Shown here: positions 7,757-18,690 of the stretch, piece by piece
How the letters are laid out: each line of letters opens with the position of its first letter
Position numbering within the stretch: position 1 is the stretch's first letter
DNA from: Dugong dugon
Lineage: Eukaryota; Chordata; Mammalia; Sirenia; Dugongidae
NCBI GenBank assembly: GCA_030035585.1
Contig: CM057482.1
Location: 16,479,001-16,543,000, forward strand
Reading direction: 5' to 3'
DNA: 64,000 bases
Translations under genes and position numbers: made by a program
Notes under the pieces: model-generated
Seen by the model: only the letters and a program-made list of their open reading frames with translations
Databases searched by the model: none
What the model was told of the DNA's origin: nothing

Positions 7757-10613
7757 TTCTTTTTTATTGTACTTTAGATGAAAGTTTACAGAACAAACTA
7801 GCTTCTTGTTAAACAATTAATATACATATTGTTTTATGACATTGGTTACCAACCCCACGACATGTCAGCACTCTCCCTTCTCAACCTAAGGTTCCCCATT
7901 ACCAGCTTTCCTGTCTCTTCCTGCCTTCTCTTCTTTGCCCCTGGGCTGGTGTGCCCATTTAGTCTCGTTTTGTTTTATGCGCCTAATCTTTGACTGACGG
8001 GTGAATCTCAGGAGTAACTTCATTACTGAGCTAAAAAGTCATCTAAGAGCCGTATTCTTGGGGTTTCTCCAGTCTCTGTCAGACCAGTAAGTCTGGTATT
8101 TTTTTTTTTGAGTTAGAATTTTCTACATTTTTCTTCAGCTCTGTCTGGGACCCTCTATTGTGATCCGTCAGAGCAGTAGGTGGTGGTAGCCAGGCACCAT
8201 CTAGTTGTGCTGAACTCAAGTCTGGTGGAGGCTGTGGTAGTTGTGGACCATTAATCCTTTAGACTAATCTTTCCCTTGTGTCTTTGGTTTTCTTCATTCT
8301 CCCTTGCTCCAAACGGGGTGACACCAGTGAAGTATCTTAGATGGCCTCTCACAAGATTTTAAGACCCCAGACGCTACTCACCAAAGTAGAATGTAGAACA
8401 TTTTCTTTATAAAGTATGTTATGCCAGTTGAACTAGATGTTCCCAGAGACCATGGTCCCCAGAGCTCTGAGCCTAGTAACTTGGTACCTCAGGGAGTTTG
8501 GGTGTATCTGTGGAGCTTCCATGACCTTGCCTTGTACAAGCTGTGCTGGCTTCCCCAGTATTGTTTAGTCTTACACTTCACCAAAGTTACCACTTATCTA
8601 TTGTCTATTTAGTGTTTTTCCCTCCTACCCCTCCCCTCCCTCGTAACCATCAAAGATTGTTTCTTTTTGTGTATAAATCTTTTCATGAGTTTTTATAGTA
8701 GTGGACTCATACAATATTTGTCCTTTTGTGATTGACTTATTTGATTCAGCATAATGCCCTACAGATTCATCCATGTTGTGAAACGCTTTGCAGATTCGTC
8801 ATTGTTCTTTATTGTTGCTTAGTATTCCGGTGTGTGTATGTACCATAGTTTGTTTATCCAGTCATCTGTTGTTGGGCATCTAGGTTGTTTCCATCTTTTT
8901 GCTATCATGAATAATGCTGTAGTGAACATGGGTGTGCATGTGTTTATTCGTGTGACAGCTCTTATTTCTCTAGGATATATTCCTAGGAGTAGAATTGCTG
9001 GATCATATGGTATTTCTATTTCTAGCTTTTTAAGGAAGCACCATATTGTTTTCCAAAATGGTTGTACCATTTTGCATTCCCACCAGCAGTGGATAAGAGT
9101 TCCAGTCTCTCCACAGCCTCTCCAACATTTGTTATTTTCTGTTTTTTTGGTTCGTGCCAGTAATGCCAGGGTGAGATGGTATCTCGTTGTGGTTTGGATT
9201 TGCATTTCACTAATGGCTAGTGATCGCAAGCATTTCCTCATGTGTCTGTCAGTCACTTGAATATCTTCTTTGGTGAAGTGTCTCTTCATTTCCTTTGCCT
9301 ATTTTGTAATTGAACTATTTGCCTTTTTGTTGTAGAGGTATTGGATTTTCCTGCAGATTTTAGAGATTAGGCCTTTGTCAGATTTGTCATAGCCAAAAAA
9401 TTTTTCCCAGATTGTAGGTTCTCCTTTTACTGTTTTGGTAAAGTCTTTTGATGGGCACAAATGTTTACTTTTTAGAAGAGCCTAGTTATCTAGCTTATCT
9501 TCTGGAGCTTATGTGTTGTTGGTTATGGTTTATATCCTGTTAATGCCATGTATTAGGGCCTCTAGTGATGATCCTATTTTTTCTTCTGTGATCTTTATAG
9601 TTTTGGTTTTATATTTAGGTCTTTGATCCATTTTTAATTAGTTTTTGTGTATGATGTGAAGTATGGGTCCTGTTTCATTTTTTTGCAGATGGACATCCAG
9701 TTTTACCAGCACCATTTGTTAAAAAGACTGTCTTTTCCTCCATGTGATGGATTTTGGGCCCTTGTTGAAGATCAGGTGACCATAGGTGGGTGGATTTACA
9801 TCTGGGTTCTCAATTCTGTTCCACTGGTCAATGTGTCTGTTGTTTTACCAGTACCAGGCTGTTTTGACTACCATAGCTGTGTAGTAGGTTCTGAGGTCAG
9901 GTAGTGCAAGTCCTCGTACTTTATTCTCCCTCTTCAGTACTGCTTTACTTCTCCGGGGCCTCTTCCCTTTCCATGTAAAGATAATGATCAGTTTTTCCAT
10001 CTCTTTAAAGAATGCTGTTGGTATTTGGATCGGGATTGCATTGTATTTGTAGATTGCTCTGGGTAGAATTGACATTTTCACAAAGTTGAGTCTACCTATC
10101 CATGAGCATGGTATGTTTTTCTATTTATGTAGATCTGTTTTGGTTTCTTGCAGTAGTGTTTTGTAGTTTTCTTTGTATTGGTCTTTTACGTCCCTGGTTA
10201 GATTTATTCCTAAGTATTTTATTTTTTTATGGGCTATTATAAATGGTATTGTTTTCCTGATTTCCTTTTCGTCATTCTCTTGATTGGTGTATAGGAATCC
10301 AGCTGATTTTTTACATTTATCTTGTATCCTACTACTCTGCTGAATCTTTCTATTAGTTTCAGTAGTTTTCTTGTGGAGTCTTTTGGGTTTTCTATGTATA
10401 GTATATCATCCACAAGTAGGGACAGTTTTACTCCTTCATTACCAGTTTGGATGCTCTTTATTTCTTTTTCTTGCCTTATTGCTCTAGCTAGGACTTCCAG
10501 TACAGTGTTAAATAGAAGTGGTGATAAAGGGCATCCTTCTCTTGTTCCTGTTCTCAAGGGGAATATTTTCAGCCTCTCTCCATTAAGAATGATGTTGGCC
10601 GTTGGCTATAACA
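7757..10613 (-). mobile_element. 5'-truncated L1 (copy D): ORF2 C-terminal half plus 3'UTR
   Basis: The + strand starts TTCTTTTTTATTGTACTTTAG, the lineage-1 L1 3' end. The ORF2 stop (TAA) is at 8693-8695. Upstream in sense, 8819-9289 encodes the cysteine-rich C-terminal segment ([20 protein letters not shown]), and 9845-10557 the reverse transcriptase thumb and palm; the catalytic region reads [12 protein letters not shown] (the usual FADD phenylalanine-alanine is changed) and [16 protein letters not shown] precedes it. Frameshifts and stops break the frame. The 5' end at about 10613 is a truncation. No clear target duplication was found. Confidence 0.88.
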
Positions 10614-10624
10614 TTTTGTTCCTT

Positions 10625-11400
10625 ATTTAGTCTTCTGTTAACTTATTTTATAAATACACATCACTCAACCTCAATATAAGAACTAGAATATTACTAATTA
10701 CTTTCTTCTACTTAAGTACTCCTCCTTTATTCTACCTCTCTGCTTCTTCATCAGAGATAACCACTGTTCTGGATTTCACATTTATCATTCCTTGTGGGTT
10801 TTTTAGTTTGTTTTACCACATATATATCTGTGTCTCCACCATCCATCCGTTTGGCATACTCTGGTGGCTGGCATGTTGCTGTGAGGCTGGACGCTGTGCC
10901 ACTGGTATTTGAAATACCAGCAGCATCCCCCATAATGGACAGGTTTCAGTGGATAAGCTAGAAATAAAGGCCTGGCCATCTATTTCTGAAAAGTAGCCGA
11001 TGAAAGCCTTATGGATCACAACAGAACATATTATTTGAATCCTTTTCTTTGGATACATCATCAGGAAGGATCAGTTGCTAGAGGAGGACATCATGCTTGG
11101 TGAAGTAGAGGGCCAAAAAGGGCATGAGAAATCTTCAGTGAGATGAGCTGGCACAATAGCCACAGTGATGGACTAGGACATGCTGGCAATTGTGAGGATG
11201 GTGTAGGACTGAGAAATATTTGTTCTGTTGTGCATAAGGTTGCCATGAGTCGGAGTCAACTTGACAGCAACTAACAACAACAACAATAATATATGAGCAT
11301 CTAAATAATATTGTTCAGTATTACATTTTTTAATTTAAAAAAAGGTATCATACTATGTGTTTTCATCTAGTGTTTGCTGTTTGAACAGAACAGTCTTAGA
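10625..11400 (-). mobile_element. Old L1 3'UTR fragment interrupted by an RTE element
   Basis: 10625-10822 (CTCAACC, CAGAGATAACCACTGTTCTGGATT, CACATATATATCTGTGTC) resembles an ancient L1 3'UTR on the minus strand and parallels 19010-19180 in this window. 11286-11400 (ATATATGAGCATCTAAATAA...GGTATCATACTATGTG) looks like its continuation. The RTE copy 10825-11285 separates the halves. Identification is by resemblance only. Confidence 0.45.
10825..11285 (+). mobile_element. RTE-clade LINE 3' region or non-autonomous derivative
   Basis: The 3' part reads GACATCATGCTTGGTGAAGTAGAGGG and ends CATGAGTCGGAGTCAACTTGACAGCAACTAACAACAACAAC, the RTE 3' tail shared with AfroSINEs. The 5' part (GGCATGTTGCTGTGAGGCTGG, ATACCAGCAGCATC, GGACAGGTTTCAGTGG) is the same element as 63470-63843. 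No intact frame remains. Confidence 0.75.
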
Positions 11401-11914
11401 TGACCTTATGTTTCTAAAATGTCAGGAGATACTCTATTCAAGATGAAACAATTAATGTCCAACTCTAAAAAATTAGGATCAGGTAATAAAGAAGCTGAAA
11501 GAAAATTAAGTGAATGCTATTTGCCTTTTGAGTTTACTTCCATTAGAAATAAGAATGTTCTGATACTTGGTGCACATTGTGAAATAAAACATAATTGTTT
11601 TGTGGGGGTGATGTAAAATGTTTTGAGGAGTGATGATGGTGTTCAGGAGATGGATTGGGAATGGAAAGAGATGGAGGGAGGTGAAACTGGAGACAGAAAA
11701 CAGTTAAGAGACTAATTGTACAATCTTGGTAACAGATTATATAAATAGTTTAAAAGTAGAAACATCAAGGTTTAGCAATTGATTATATGTGACTAATGGG
11801 AAATATGGGGAAGCCAGGGGTTTACTCCCAGTTTCTGACCTAGAATTTTTGTTGGTCTACCAGAATTTGTTCTCTTGGTGAATGCTTGCTTTAACATGGA
11901 CACAGATGTACATC
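11401..11914 (+). other. Intron sequence, nothing recognised
   Basis: No convincing exon or repeat. A 65-codon + frame at 11419-11616 has no recognisable homology and no splice context, so I do not call it. Confidence 0.55.
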
Positions 11915-11936
11915 AAGAAGAATCTGTTCTTTCAGT
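11915..11936 (+). repeat. 22-bp target site duplication, left copy
   Basis: AAGAAGAATCTGTTCTTTCA plus GT, identical to 12534-12555. Confidence 0.93.
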
Positions 11937-12533
11937 ATTAGCCCAAGAGACAGAAAGGGCCACATAAACCAGAGACTTCATCAGCCTGAGACCAGAAGAA
12001 CTAGATGGTGCCCAGCACCACCAGTGACCACCCTGACAGGGAACACAACATAGAGTCCCTGATGGAGCAGGAGAAAGGTGGGGTGCAGAACTCAAATTCT
12101 AGTAAGAAGACCAAACTTAATGGTCTGACTGAGACTGGAGCAACCCCAGAAAGCATGGCCCCTGGATTCCCTATCAGCCCAGAACTAAAACAATTTCCAA
12201 GGCCAACTCTTCAGACAAGGATTGGACTGAACTGTGGGACATAAAGTTATACTCGTGAGGAGTGTGCCTCTTAGCTCAAGTAGGTGCAAGAGACTAAATG
12301 GGCAGCTTCTGTCCGGAGGTGAGATGGGAAGGCAGAGAGGGTTAGGAGCTGGTTGAATGGACATGAGGAATCAGGGTTGGAAAGAAGGAGTGTGCTGTCA
12401 CAGTATGGGGAGAGCAATTAGGGTCACATAACAATGCACGTATAAATTTTTTATGGGAGACTAACTTGAAATGTAAACTTCATTTAAACTACGACGATAA
12501 ACAAAAAGAAGAAAACATCCAAAAAAAAAGAAG
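11937..12533 (+). mobile_element. 5'-truncated L1 3'UTR insertion (copy E), sense to LRRC49
   Basis: A lineage-2 L1 3'UTR of 597 bases in + orientation, truncated at ATTAGCCCAAGAGACAG and ending in an A-rich tail with AAGAAG interruptions. It is flanked by perfect 22-bp duplications. It carries no ORF2 sequence; the 79-codon frame at 12005-12244 is a by-product. Confidence 0.93.
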
Positions 12534-12555
12534 AAGAAGAATCTGTTCTTTCAGT
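12534..12555 (+). repeat. 22-bp target site duplication, right copy
   Basis: Identical to 11915-11936. Confidence 0.93.
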
Positions 12556-13843
12556 GACATTTGTTCTTAAAGAAAGCTTGCCCTTTCTCTGATTGCTTGC
12601 CTGAAGGCAGACATTTGTCCTTTCAGTACTTCTGGGTAGGGAGGTTGTCTGTATCTAGGCAGACCAGTCTCGGTTATTCTTATACACAAAGATAAGACCG
12701 GAGTATTCAGCTTCTCTTGATGTGTTAGTAAGCTCTGCAGTCTATCTTGGGACCCTCTCTCTGACCAGCATGACTCATAATTGGACTTTCCAACATTCTA
12801 GTCATCTCTTCTTCTTACTGTGAAGGTTATCAGCTAAGAAGGAATCGTGTTTTCACCTTACACCATCCTTTGCCTTAAACTGTCATCTGGTCTATGATTG
12901 TGACTTTGTCCATGACTGCAACCAGTAACAGACTTTATTCTATCAGAGATGTTGTACACGACTTAGGTGTATCTGATTGCAAACCAAAAGCAAGGACAAT
13001 ATCCACAGTGTTTTTTTTTTTTAATTATACGTTGATACCTATATATTACAAAAAACAATGTTTGCTTTCAGACTTGCTAAACTAAAAGGTAATTCTAAAA
13101 TGTGAGAATTCTAGTTGTAAGTTCTACCAGGCCTATGTAGAACTGGCGTTAGTTTTCTAATAGAAATGCCCAGGGCTATTAGCAGATGGGAGAAGACATC
13201 CTAGGTAGGCCATAAAACAATTGTGCCCCTTCGATCTGTATATTATCTTGAACTCAGAGAAGTTCTCTTTGTGTATTTAAATATGGCTTCCTTTCTGTTT
13301 ATGTTTGTTATATTTATATTGTTTATCTTCCATATTTCCATCTTATTTTTTATTTTTTCCATCACTGTTTTTCCTTAGTATTTCAGGAGGATTTCTCAAG
13401 CTATGCTGACATTACTGATTCCCTTTTCTACAGTGTCTGTTTTGCTGTTTACTGATTCATAGATTTAAAATTCTGTTACCTATTTATTTTCTAAATACTT
13501 CTCTCCATGTCTTATGGTATAGTTTTATCATCTTCAAATACTGATAAGCTGTTACTTCTTTTCTAATTTTTGTATAATTTATTTTCATTTTGCATCAGTT
13601 AGACCAAAATCTTAGAAAAAATTTTAAAGCATGGTCAGAGATATGTTTATATATTATAAAATTTACAGTATACATATTTAGGTTTTTCCTTTGTAATCTA
13701 GATGGTATTTCTTGAATGTAAGAGAAGGTCCAAATAACAGCCAGAATCTGGATTATGTAGCTAACAAAAAGTTCTTATAGCCAACATCTGCTTGGAAGTG
13801 TTAAATCTTTCATGGCATTAAGTTAGTTTTAAAAAATCAAATG
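12556..13843 (+). other. Intron sequence, mostly unrecognised
   Basis: AT-rich. Part of 13280-13600 is T-rich and vaguely L1-like on the minus strand, but not enough to call. No exon signal. Confidence 0.5.
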
Positions 13844-13854
13844 TTTTATAAAAT
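13844..13854 (+). repeat. Target site duplication of the mid-ORF2 L1 fragment, left copy
   Basis: TTTTATAAAAT, repeated at 14566-14576. AT-rich, so some chance of coincidence. Confidence 0.5.
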
Positions 13855-14565
13855 TAGAAATCAATAACAGAAAAAGCAAGGAAAAATATCAAACACATGG
13901 AAACTGAACAACACCTTGCTCAAAAATTACTGGGTTATAGAAGAAATTAAGGATGGAATAAAGAAATTCATAGACTCAAACAAGAATGAAAACACATTCT
14001 ACCAGAACCTTTGGGACAGCAAAAGCAGTGCTCAGAGGTCGGTTTATAGCGATAAATACACACATCCAAAAAGAAGAAAGGGCCAAAATCAAAACATTAA
14101 CCCTACAACTCGAACAAGTAGAAAGAGAGCAGCAAAAGAAGCACGCGGGCGTCAGAAGAAAGGAAATAATAAGAATTAGAACTGAATTAAATGAAATAGA
14201 GAATAGAAAAACAATTGAAAGCATTAACAAGACCAAAAGCTGGTTCTTTGAAAAGATCAACAAAATCGATAAACCATTGGCCAAACTGACAAAAGAAAAA
14301 CAGGAGAGGAAGCACATAACTCATATAAGAAATGAGATGGGTGACATCACAACAGACCCAACTGAAGTTAAAAGAATCATAATAGAATACAATGAAAAAT
14401 TGTACTCTAACAAATTTGAAAACCTAGAGGAAATGGACAAATTTCTAGAAACTTACTACCTGCCTAAACTAACACAAACAGAGGTAGAACAACTAAATAA
14501 ACCTGTAACAAAAGAAGAGATTGAAAAGGTAATTAAAAAACTTCCAACCACAAGAACAAAAAAAA
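13855..14565 (+). mobile_element. Internal L1 ORF2 fragment, both ends missing
   Basis: 711 bases in + orientation covering the linker between the ORF2 endonuclease and reverse transcriptase ([31 protein letters not shown]). The frame 13986-14573 is open for 195 codons and matches copy G (lineage 2). It ends in AAGAACAAAAAAAA at the A-rich stretch that in full L1s encodes PTKKSPGP, far from any L1 3' end. Possible 11-bp duplications flank it. It probably arose from a transcript ended early or primed internally. It is a fragment, not a gene. Confidence 0.85.
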
Positions 14566-14576
14566 TTTTATAAAAT
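14566..14576 (+). repeat. Target site duplication of the mid-ORF2 L1 fragment, right copy
   Basis: TTTTATAAAAT, identical to 13844-13854. Confidence 0.5.
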
Positions 14577-14630
14577 AAAAAATTTCCAAAAAATACTGTG
14601 ATGGCAATAAAGATGAACTAATTAATCTCT

Positions 14631-14834
14631 GTTGTTGTTGGGTGCTGTTGAGTCCATTTCAACTCGTAGTGACCCTGTAGGACAGACTAGAACTGCCCCA
14701 TAGGGTTTCCAAGGCTGTGTAAATCTTTCCAGAAGCAGACTGCCACATCTTTCTCCTGCGGAGCTGCTGGTGGGTTCAAACCACCGACTTTTTAGTTAGC
14801 AGCCACTTAACCACTGCTCCACCAGGCCTCCTTA
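14631..14834 (-). mobile_element. AfroSINE, full-length long form
   Basis: Sense is minus. It contains GACCCTGTAGGACAGACTAGAACTG, the middle segment GCAGACTGCCACATCTTTCTCC, and the tRNA-like end with B box GGTTTGAACCC (as GGGTTCAAACC on +) and CCACCAGG. Flanked by ATTAATCTCT at 14621-14630 and 14835-14844. Confidence 0.93.
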
Positions 14835-14844
14835 ATTAATCTCT

Positions 14845-15000
14845 ACCCATTGCCGTCAAGTCAATTCCAACTCATCGTGACCCTATAGGACAGAGTAGAA
14901 CTGCCCCATAGGGTTTTCAGGGAGCACCTGGTGGATTCAAACTGCCAGCCTTTTGGTTAGCAGCTGTAGCTCTTAACCACTATGCCACCAGGGTTTCCTA
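14845..15000 (-). mobile_element. AfroSINE, short form, adjacent copy at the same target
   Basis: Sense is minus. ATTGCCGTCAAGTCAATT and GACCCTATAGGACAGAGTAGAAC are followed directly by GGGAGCACCTGGTGGATTC, lacking the middle segment of the long form. It ends TATGCCACCAGGGTTTCCTA. The flanks are ATTAATCTCT (14835-14844) and ATCAATCTCT (15001-15010). Confidence 0.93.
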
Positions 15001-15010
15001 ATCAATCTCT

Positions 15011-15920
15011 AGTGATTGTGAAATTCATTTTTTTAAAGTTCAGAAGGAAAGTTTTATGTATGTGACTCCATTGTTACTTAAGTACTTTGCATTAAGAGGT
15101 TGATAAAGTCCTCTACACGAATTCCTACTTCTGTGTCATAGAGAAACTCATCCTGTTGTGCTGTGCTTGCTGTATTACAACTGTGGGGCTTAAAATCATC
15201 ACTCCGTGGTGTCATAGCTTTGACTTACCCTCATCTTGTTATGCAGTTCAGACTCCTCCGCAGGTGGAGTATTTCATGATTCAGCTCCTCTTGTTCTAAA
15301 CAGTAGTCTCCACCATACTATACCCTGAGTAAATACTATCCATCTCCTCTCTGAAGCACTTCTACTAGTAAAAGAAAACGCATCCCCACCCTCCACTGGG
15401 GAGCCTAGTTTCTTGAGTCTTTCCAATTCAAACTCTCAACTGCTCTCAGAACCCTGAACTATAAGTGGGATTAGCAAGGAGAATTTACTTATCATTTCTC
15501 TTTCTTCCCTTTTCTCTCAGAGGGCAGACTTGCTTGGTCAAAACATTGTGAGCTTATGCCTTGGGCTCACAGTCAGTTTCTATGTGGCAGGTAGTGTGTA
15601 TACTTTTTGTAGCCTTCATGGGGCCTGGCACAGTGTTGGGTACTGACAAGATGCCCCAAATGTTGGGCTCGTGGATTATTGGATACAATTTACTTCAAAT
15701 ATTTACCATTTGGTCAAGTTTACAAATATGTTCCTTCTAGTTAATTTTCACAAGTTAGATGATGTCATATTATCTGTACCATAGGAAGTGGGAAATAGGT
15801 TTTTAAATGTCTTCATATAAACTTGTCACTGAATCCAGTGGATTTGAATATTTTATTTTTAGGGTTTTTATAACATGTATATCTGAGATTTATGCCTGTT
15901 AATCACCCATTTTTTGACAG
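15011..15920 (+). other. Single-copy-looking intron before an LRRC49 exon
   Basis: No recognised repeat or frame. The last 20 bases form the acceptor of the exon at 15921. Confidence 0.6.
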
Positions 15921-16064
15921 ATCACCAAAGTTGAAAATGTCAATCATTTGTGTGATTTGAGGGTTTTAAACCTTGCCAGGAACCTTTTAAGTCACGTTGA
16001 TAATCTTAATGGACTGGATTCACTAACTGAACTTAACCTGCGACACAATCAAATCACTTCAGTG
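15921..16064 (+). CDS. LRRC49: LRRC49 exon, two SDS22-like leucine-rich repeats (partial CDS)
   Basis: Exactly 144 bases, 48 open codons, phase 0 at both ends. The acceptor is TTTTTTGACAG and the donor GTGAGT at 16065. The translation begins ITKVENVNHL and contains LRVLNLARN and LTELNLRHNQ, two LRR cores spaced 22 residues apart as in SDS22-type repeats. Such repeats form a curved solenoid used for protein binding; in LRRC49 the solenoid is thought to serve assembly of the polyglutamylase complex. No stop, frameshift or splice-site damage is seen, so the exon looks functional. It joins the exon ending at 7505 and the exon starting at 47715 without a phase change. Confidence 0.92.
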
Positions 16065-16504
16065 GTGAGTATTAAAACAAAATCGATACAGACTTTCTAG
16101 CTTTTATTTTAAGGAAACGAGACAAACGCTCTAGCATTGCTTTATGAAAAATAAGAATCTAACATTATTTAGTCTTTTTCTGAATTGAAATTGTGAATAT
16201 TATTTACTCAGCTTTTTACTGTTTTGCTTTGGGAAGTGTTAAGGGTTTTTTTTTTTTTATTTTGAAGGACAAATGTAAAATTAAAAACAATAAAAATGGT
16301 ATCAGTAAATAAATCAGTTAGTATAAATGGATACTGAATCCTTTGCTGTTTTTTAATCGGCATAGAATTAGTAAGAAAAAAGATAATTGGTGACTGAAAG
16401 TTGAAGAATTGTTGCACCAGGAGGAAAAAGGCAGAGAGAGGAGAGATTGAGGGTTGTGAAGGCAGGCACAAATATCAGATCCTGTACAGTTTTAACAGTC
16501 AACT
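16065..16504 (+). other. Intron start, nothing recognised
   Basis: AT-rich; T run at 16245-16260. Confidence 0.55.
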
Positions 16505-16672
16505 TGGTATATGGAAAGAGCATTGCACAGGGCATCAGAGGCCTAGTTCTGGTCTCAGCTTCACCTCTCATTTGCTGTGTGGCTTTGGGTAACTCACTTT
16601 AACTCTCCGGCCTAAGGTTACTTGTTTCTAAACTAGGGGCACTGGGCTAGATTATCTCTACGTTCCTTTTTT
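16505..16672 (+). mobile_element. MIR SINE
   Basis: AAAGAGCATTGCACAGGGCATCAGAGGCC, then CTGTGTGGCTTTGGGTAACTCACTTTAACTCTC and CTAGATTATCTC follow the MIR order (tRNA-like head, conserved core, tail). It is old and diverged. Confidence 0.8.
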
Positions 16673-18409
16673 GCTTGTTGACTGTGAAGAAAGACATAAA
16701 GATGATAGAGAACTGGAGTGTGAGCAGGAGGAAAAGAGTTAGCATTGTAGGGGCAAAACTACAGAAAGAGGACTTGGGAACTCTGAAGACAAGCTTGGTT
16801 AGGTTTATAGTTTTGCCCAAGGTTGGCAACTAATAGCAGCTCAATACACAGGTATTGTGTACTTGTGCATGTATGAAGAGTATTAGACATACAGCTGTTC
16901 AGCTGTATGATATGATGCATGCCAACAAGTCTTCTAATGATTTATAAAATCATTATTTGTTCTTTTAACAAGTTTCCTTTGTTTAAAAGGTATAGAAAAA
17001 CTTGCATTAGGTTCTCTCTAGGTACCATTTAAGTACTTTTAAAGGTACAATCTAAGTCTTAACTTAAGACACTGAGTTCCGTAGTAAAGAATTTAATGCA
17101 CTGTAAGTGGTACACTTGAAAAAGTTGGGACAGATGGTGCCTTATCTCTAGGCTTTTATTGTATAGATTGGTTTCATTGTGAAGGTTTCCTAGGAAATCT
17201 GAGCCAGGTAATACTTACATCTTCCAGGAAGTTGGGATGATTTCAGAACCTTTTCCAAGACATGGATTTAGTCCAGGACCTCTGTGTTCTGTCAGGCCCT
17301 CCCCTAGATTGGATTTAAATTTTGGAACTAGCCAGTTTGTTTTAAAAGAAATCCAGTTGGGGTTAATCTGTTACATCTAGGAACTGCTCAGGACTCAGTC
17401 TGTCCTCAGGAAACTGGATTTGGTAAGAATCCAGAAAGCTTTGGTAGAGTGGGGGAATAGAAGTCTATTGGCCCTAGCGTATTCCTGTCTATATTTTGGC
17501 TTTCGTTTGGAAAGTGAATAATGCATATCCAGGAAATTGCTTACTCAATTTCCTGTTGAATATTATGTGTAATCATTGCTGCTATAGCTTAGACAGCAGT
17601 AAACATTTTATGGAAAAGAAAATTTTATTAATTTCTAAAAGTTAAAAAGATCTAATGGTAAGTATCATGCATATTTATTATAGGAAATTTTGAGTATGCA
17701 TATAAGGATAAAGAAGAAACTAACAGTCACCTCTAATCCAACTCTTGTTTGCTTCTTTTTCAAAACAGCCTTTTCTTAAATGATCCAGGAGACTTTAAAA
17801 TTTGAGGATACAATTTTTTTTTCATTATCTCTTCTCTCCTGGGTCATTATTGTACATATTCTGTTTATTTTTACTTTTTTTTCATGATTTTTATTTTCCT
17901 CAATGTCTGGTAATCCTGAAGAGAAGGACTATATTAAATAGAGGCATGGGTCTTCTGTACAGTTGAGTAGGTCTTTTTAGCCATAAGATCTCTCCCTAGA
18001 ATGACAGAGTTGATCACTAGATTTGTGTAAGTTGTTGAATCCCTCACATAGGTAGACTTCCATTTAGGGCAAGTGGTAGGGAAAAGGCAGGCTCATTTTG
18101 TAATTGCCAAAGTAAGGAAGACTTTACTTTTGGGGGTGGAAGGACATTCGTTTCTTCTGTGCTGGGTGAGACTTCCATTCCCTTTTTCCCTCTGGTTCTG
18201 TTGTAGCAGTTATTTGCCATCTCCACAGATAAATGAAACTCCCACTCTCCATCCTGCCTTGATGAATATTCCCTTCTGTTTAGAGAAGAGATCATGAGTT
18301 TCCAGCTGAGGGTCTCTTTCAGTCAGCTGCTCTGTACCTGTTTATGTGTATGTGTGTGTGTGTACATGGCAGAGGTGGCAGTAGCGTGGGAGTGGGGTGG
18401 ATTTGTTGA
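16673..18409 (+). other. Single-copy-looking intron
   Basis: No gene or repeat recognised except a short TG microsatellite at about 18345-18364. Confidence 0.55.
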
Positions 18410-18690
18410 TGTTCCAGGAATAGCAGCTGAGTAGACGGATCTTTAATTTCACACCTACTTGATCGGCCACAGTTAACCGAAGTCCGCACCTACTTTGCCT
18501 TTTCTGATTTTGAGCACGGAGTACGCCGGCACTCTGTCAGAACAGACTGCTGCACTTGCAGTGCAGCGTCTCTCTTGCCAGTTCTGAGCTGCATTCTTCC
18601 ATGCTGAGGATAATCTCCGATAAGATCCGTCGCTTTTCAGCTTCCTGAAATTTGTTAAAATGTTTGATCTGACCGTAACTCTCATGTTTT
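18410..18690. other. Local CpG cluster in AT-rich intron, unexplained
   Basis: About ten CpG dinucleotides within roughly 220 bases (for example ATCGGCC, AACCGAAGTCCGC, TACGCCGGC, GATCCGTCGC), far denser than the flanks. A 70-codon minus frame at 18473-18685 has no recognisable homology. It could be an enhancer, a decayed CpG-rich insert or chance. Confidence 0.35.

Noticed and set aside
12894..13085. 63-codon + frame as a possible small exon
   Set aside because: Runs into a T-rich low-complexity tract, lacks splice signals and has no recognisable similarity.
18345..18364. TG repeat as a regulatory Z-DNA site
   Set aside because: Only a few dinucleotides with interruptions; an ordinary microsatellite.
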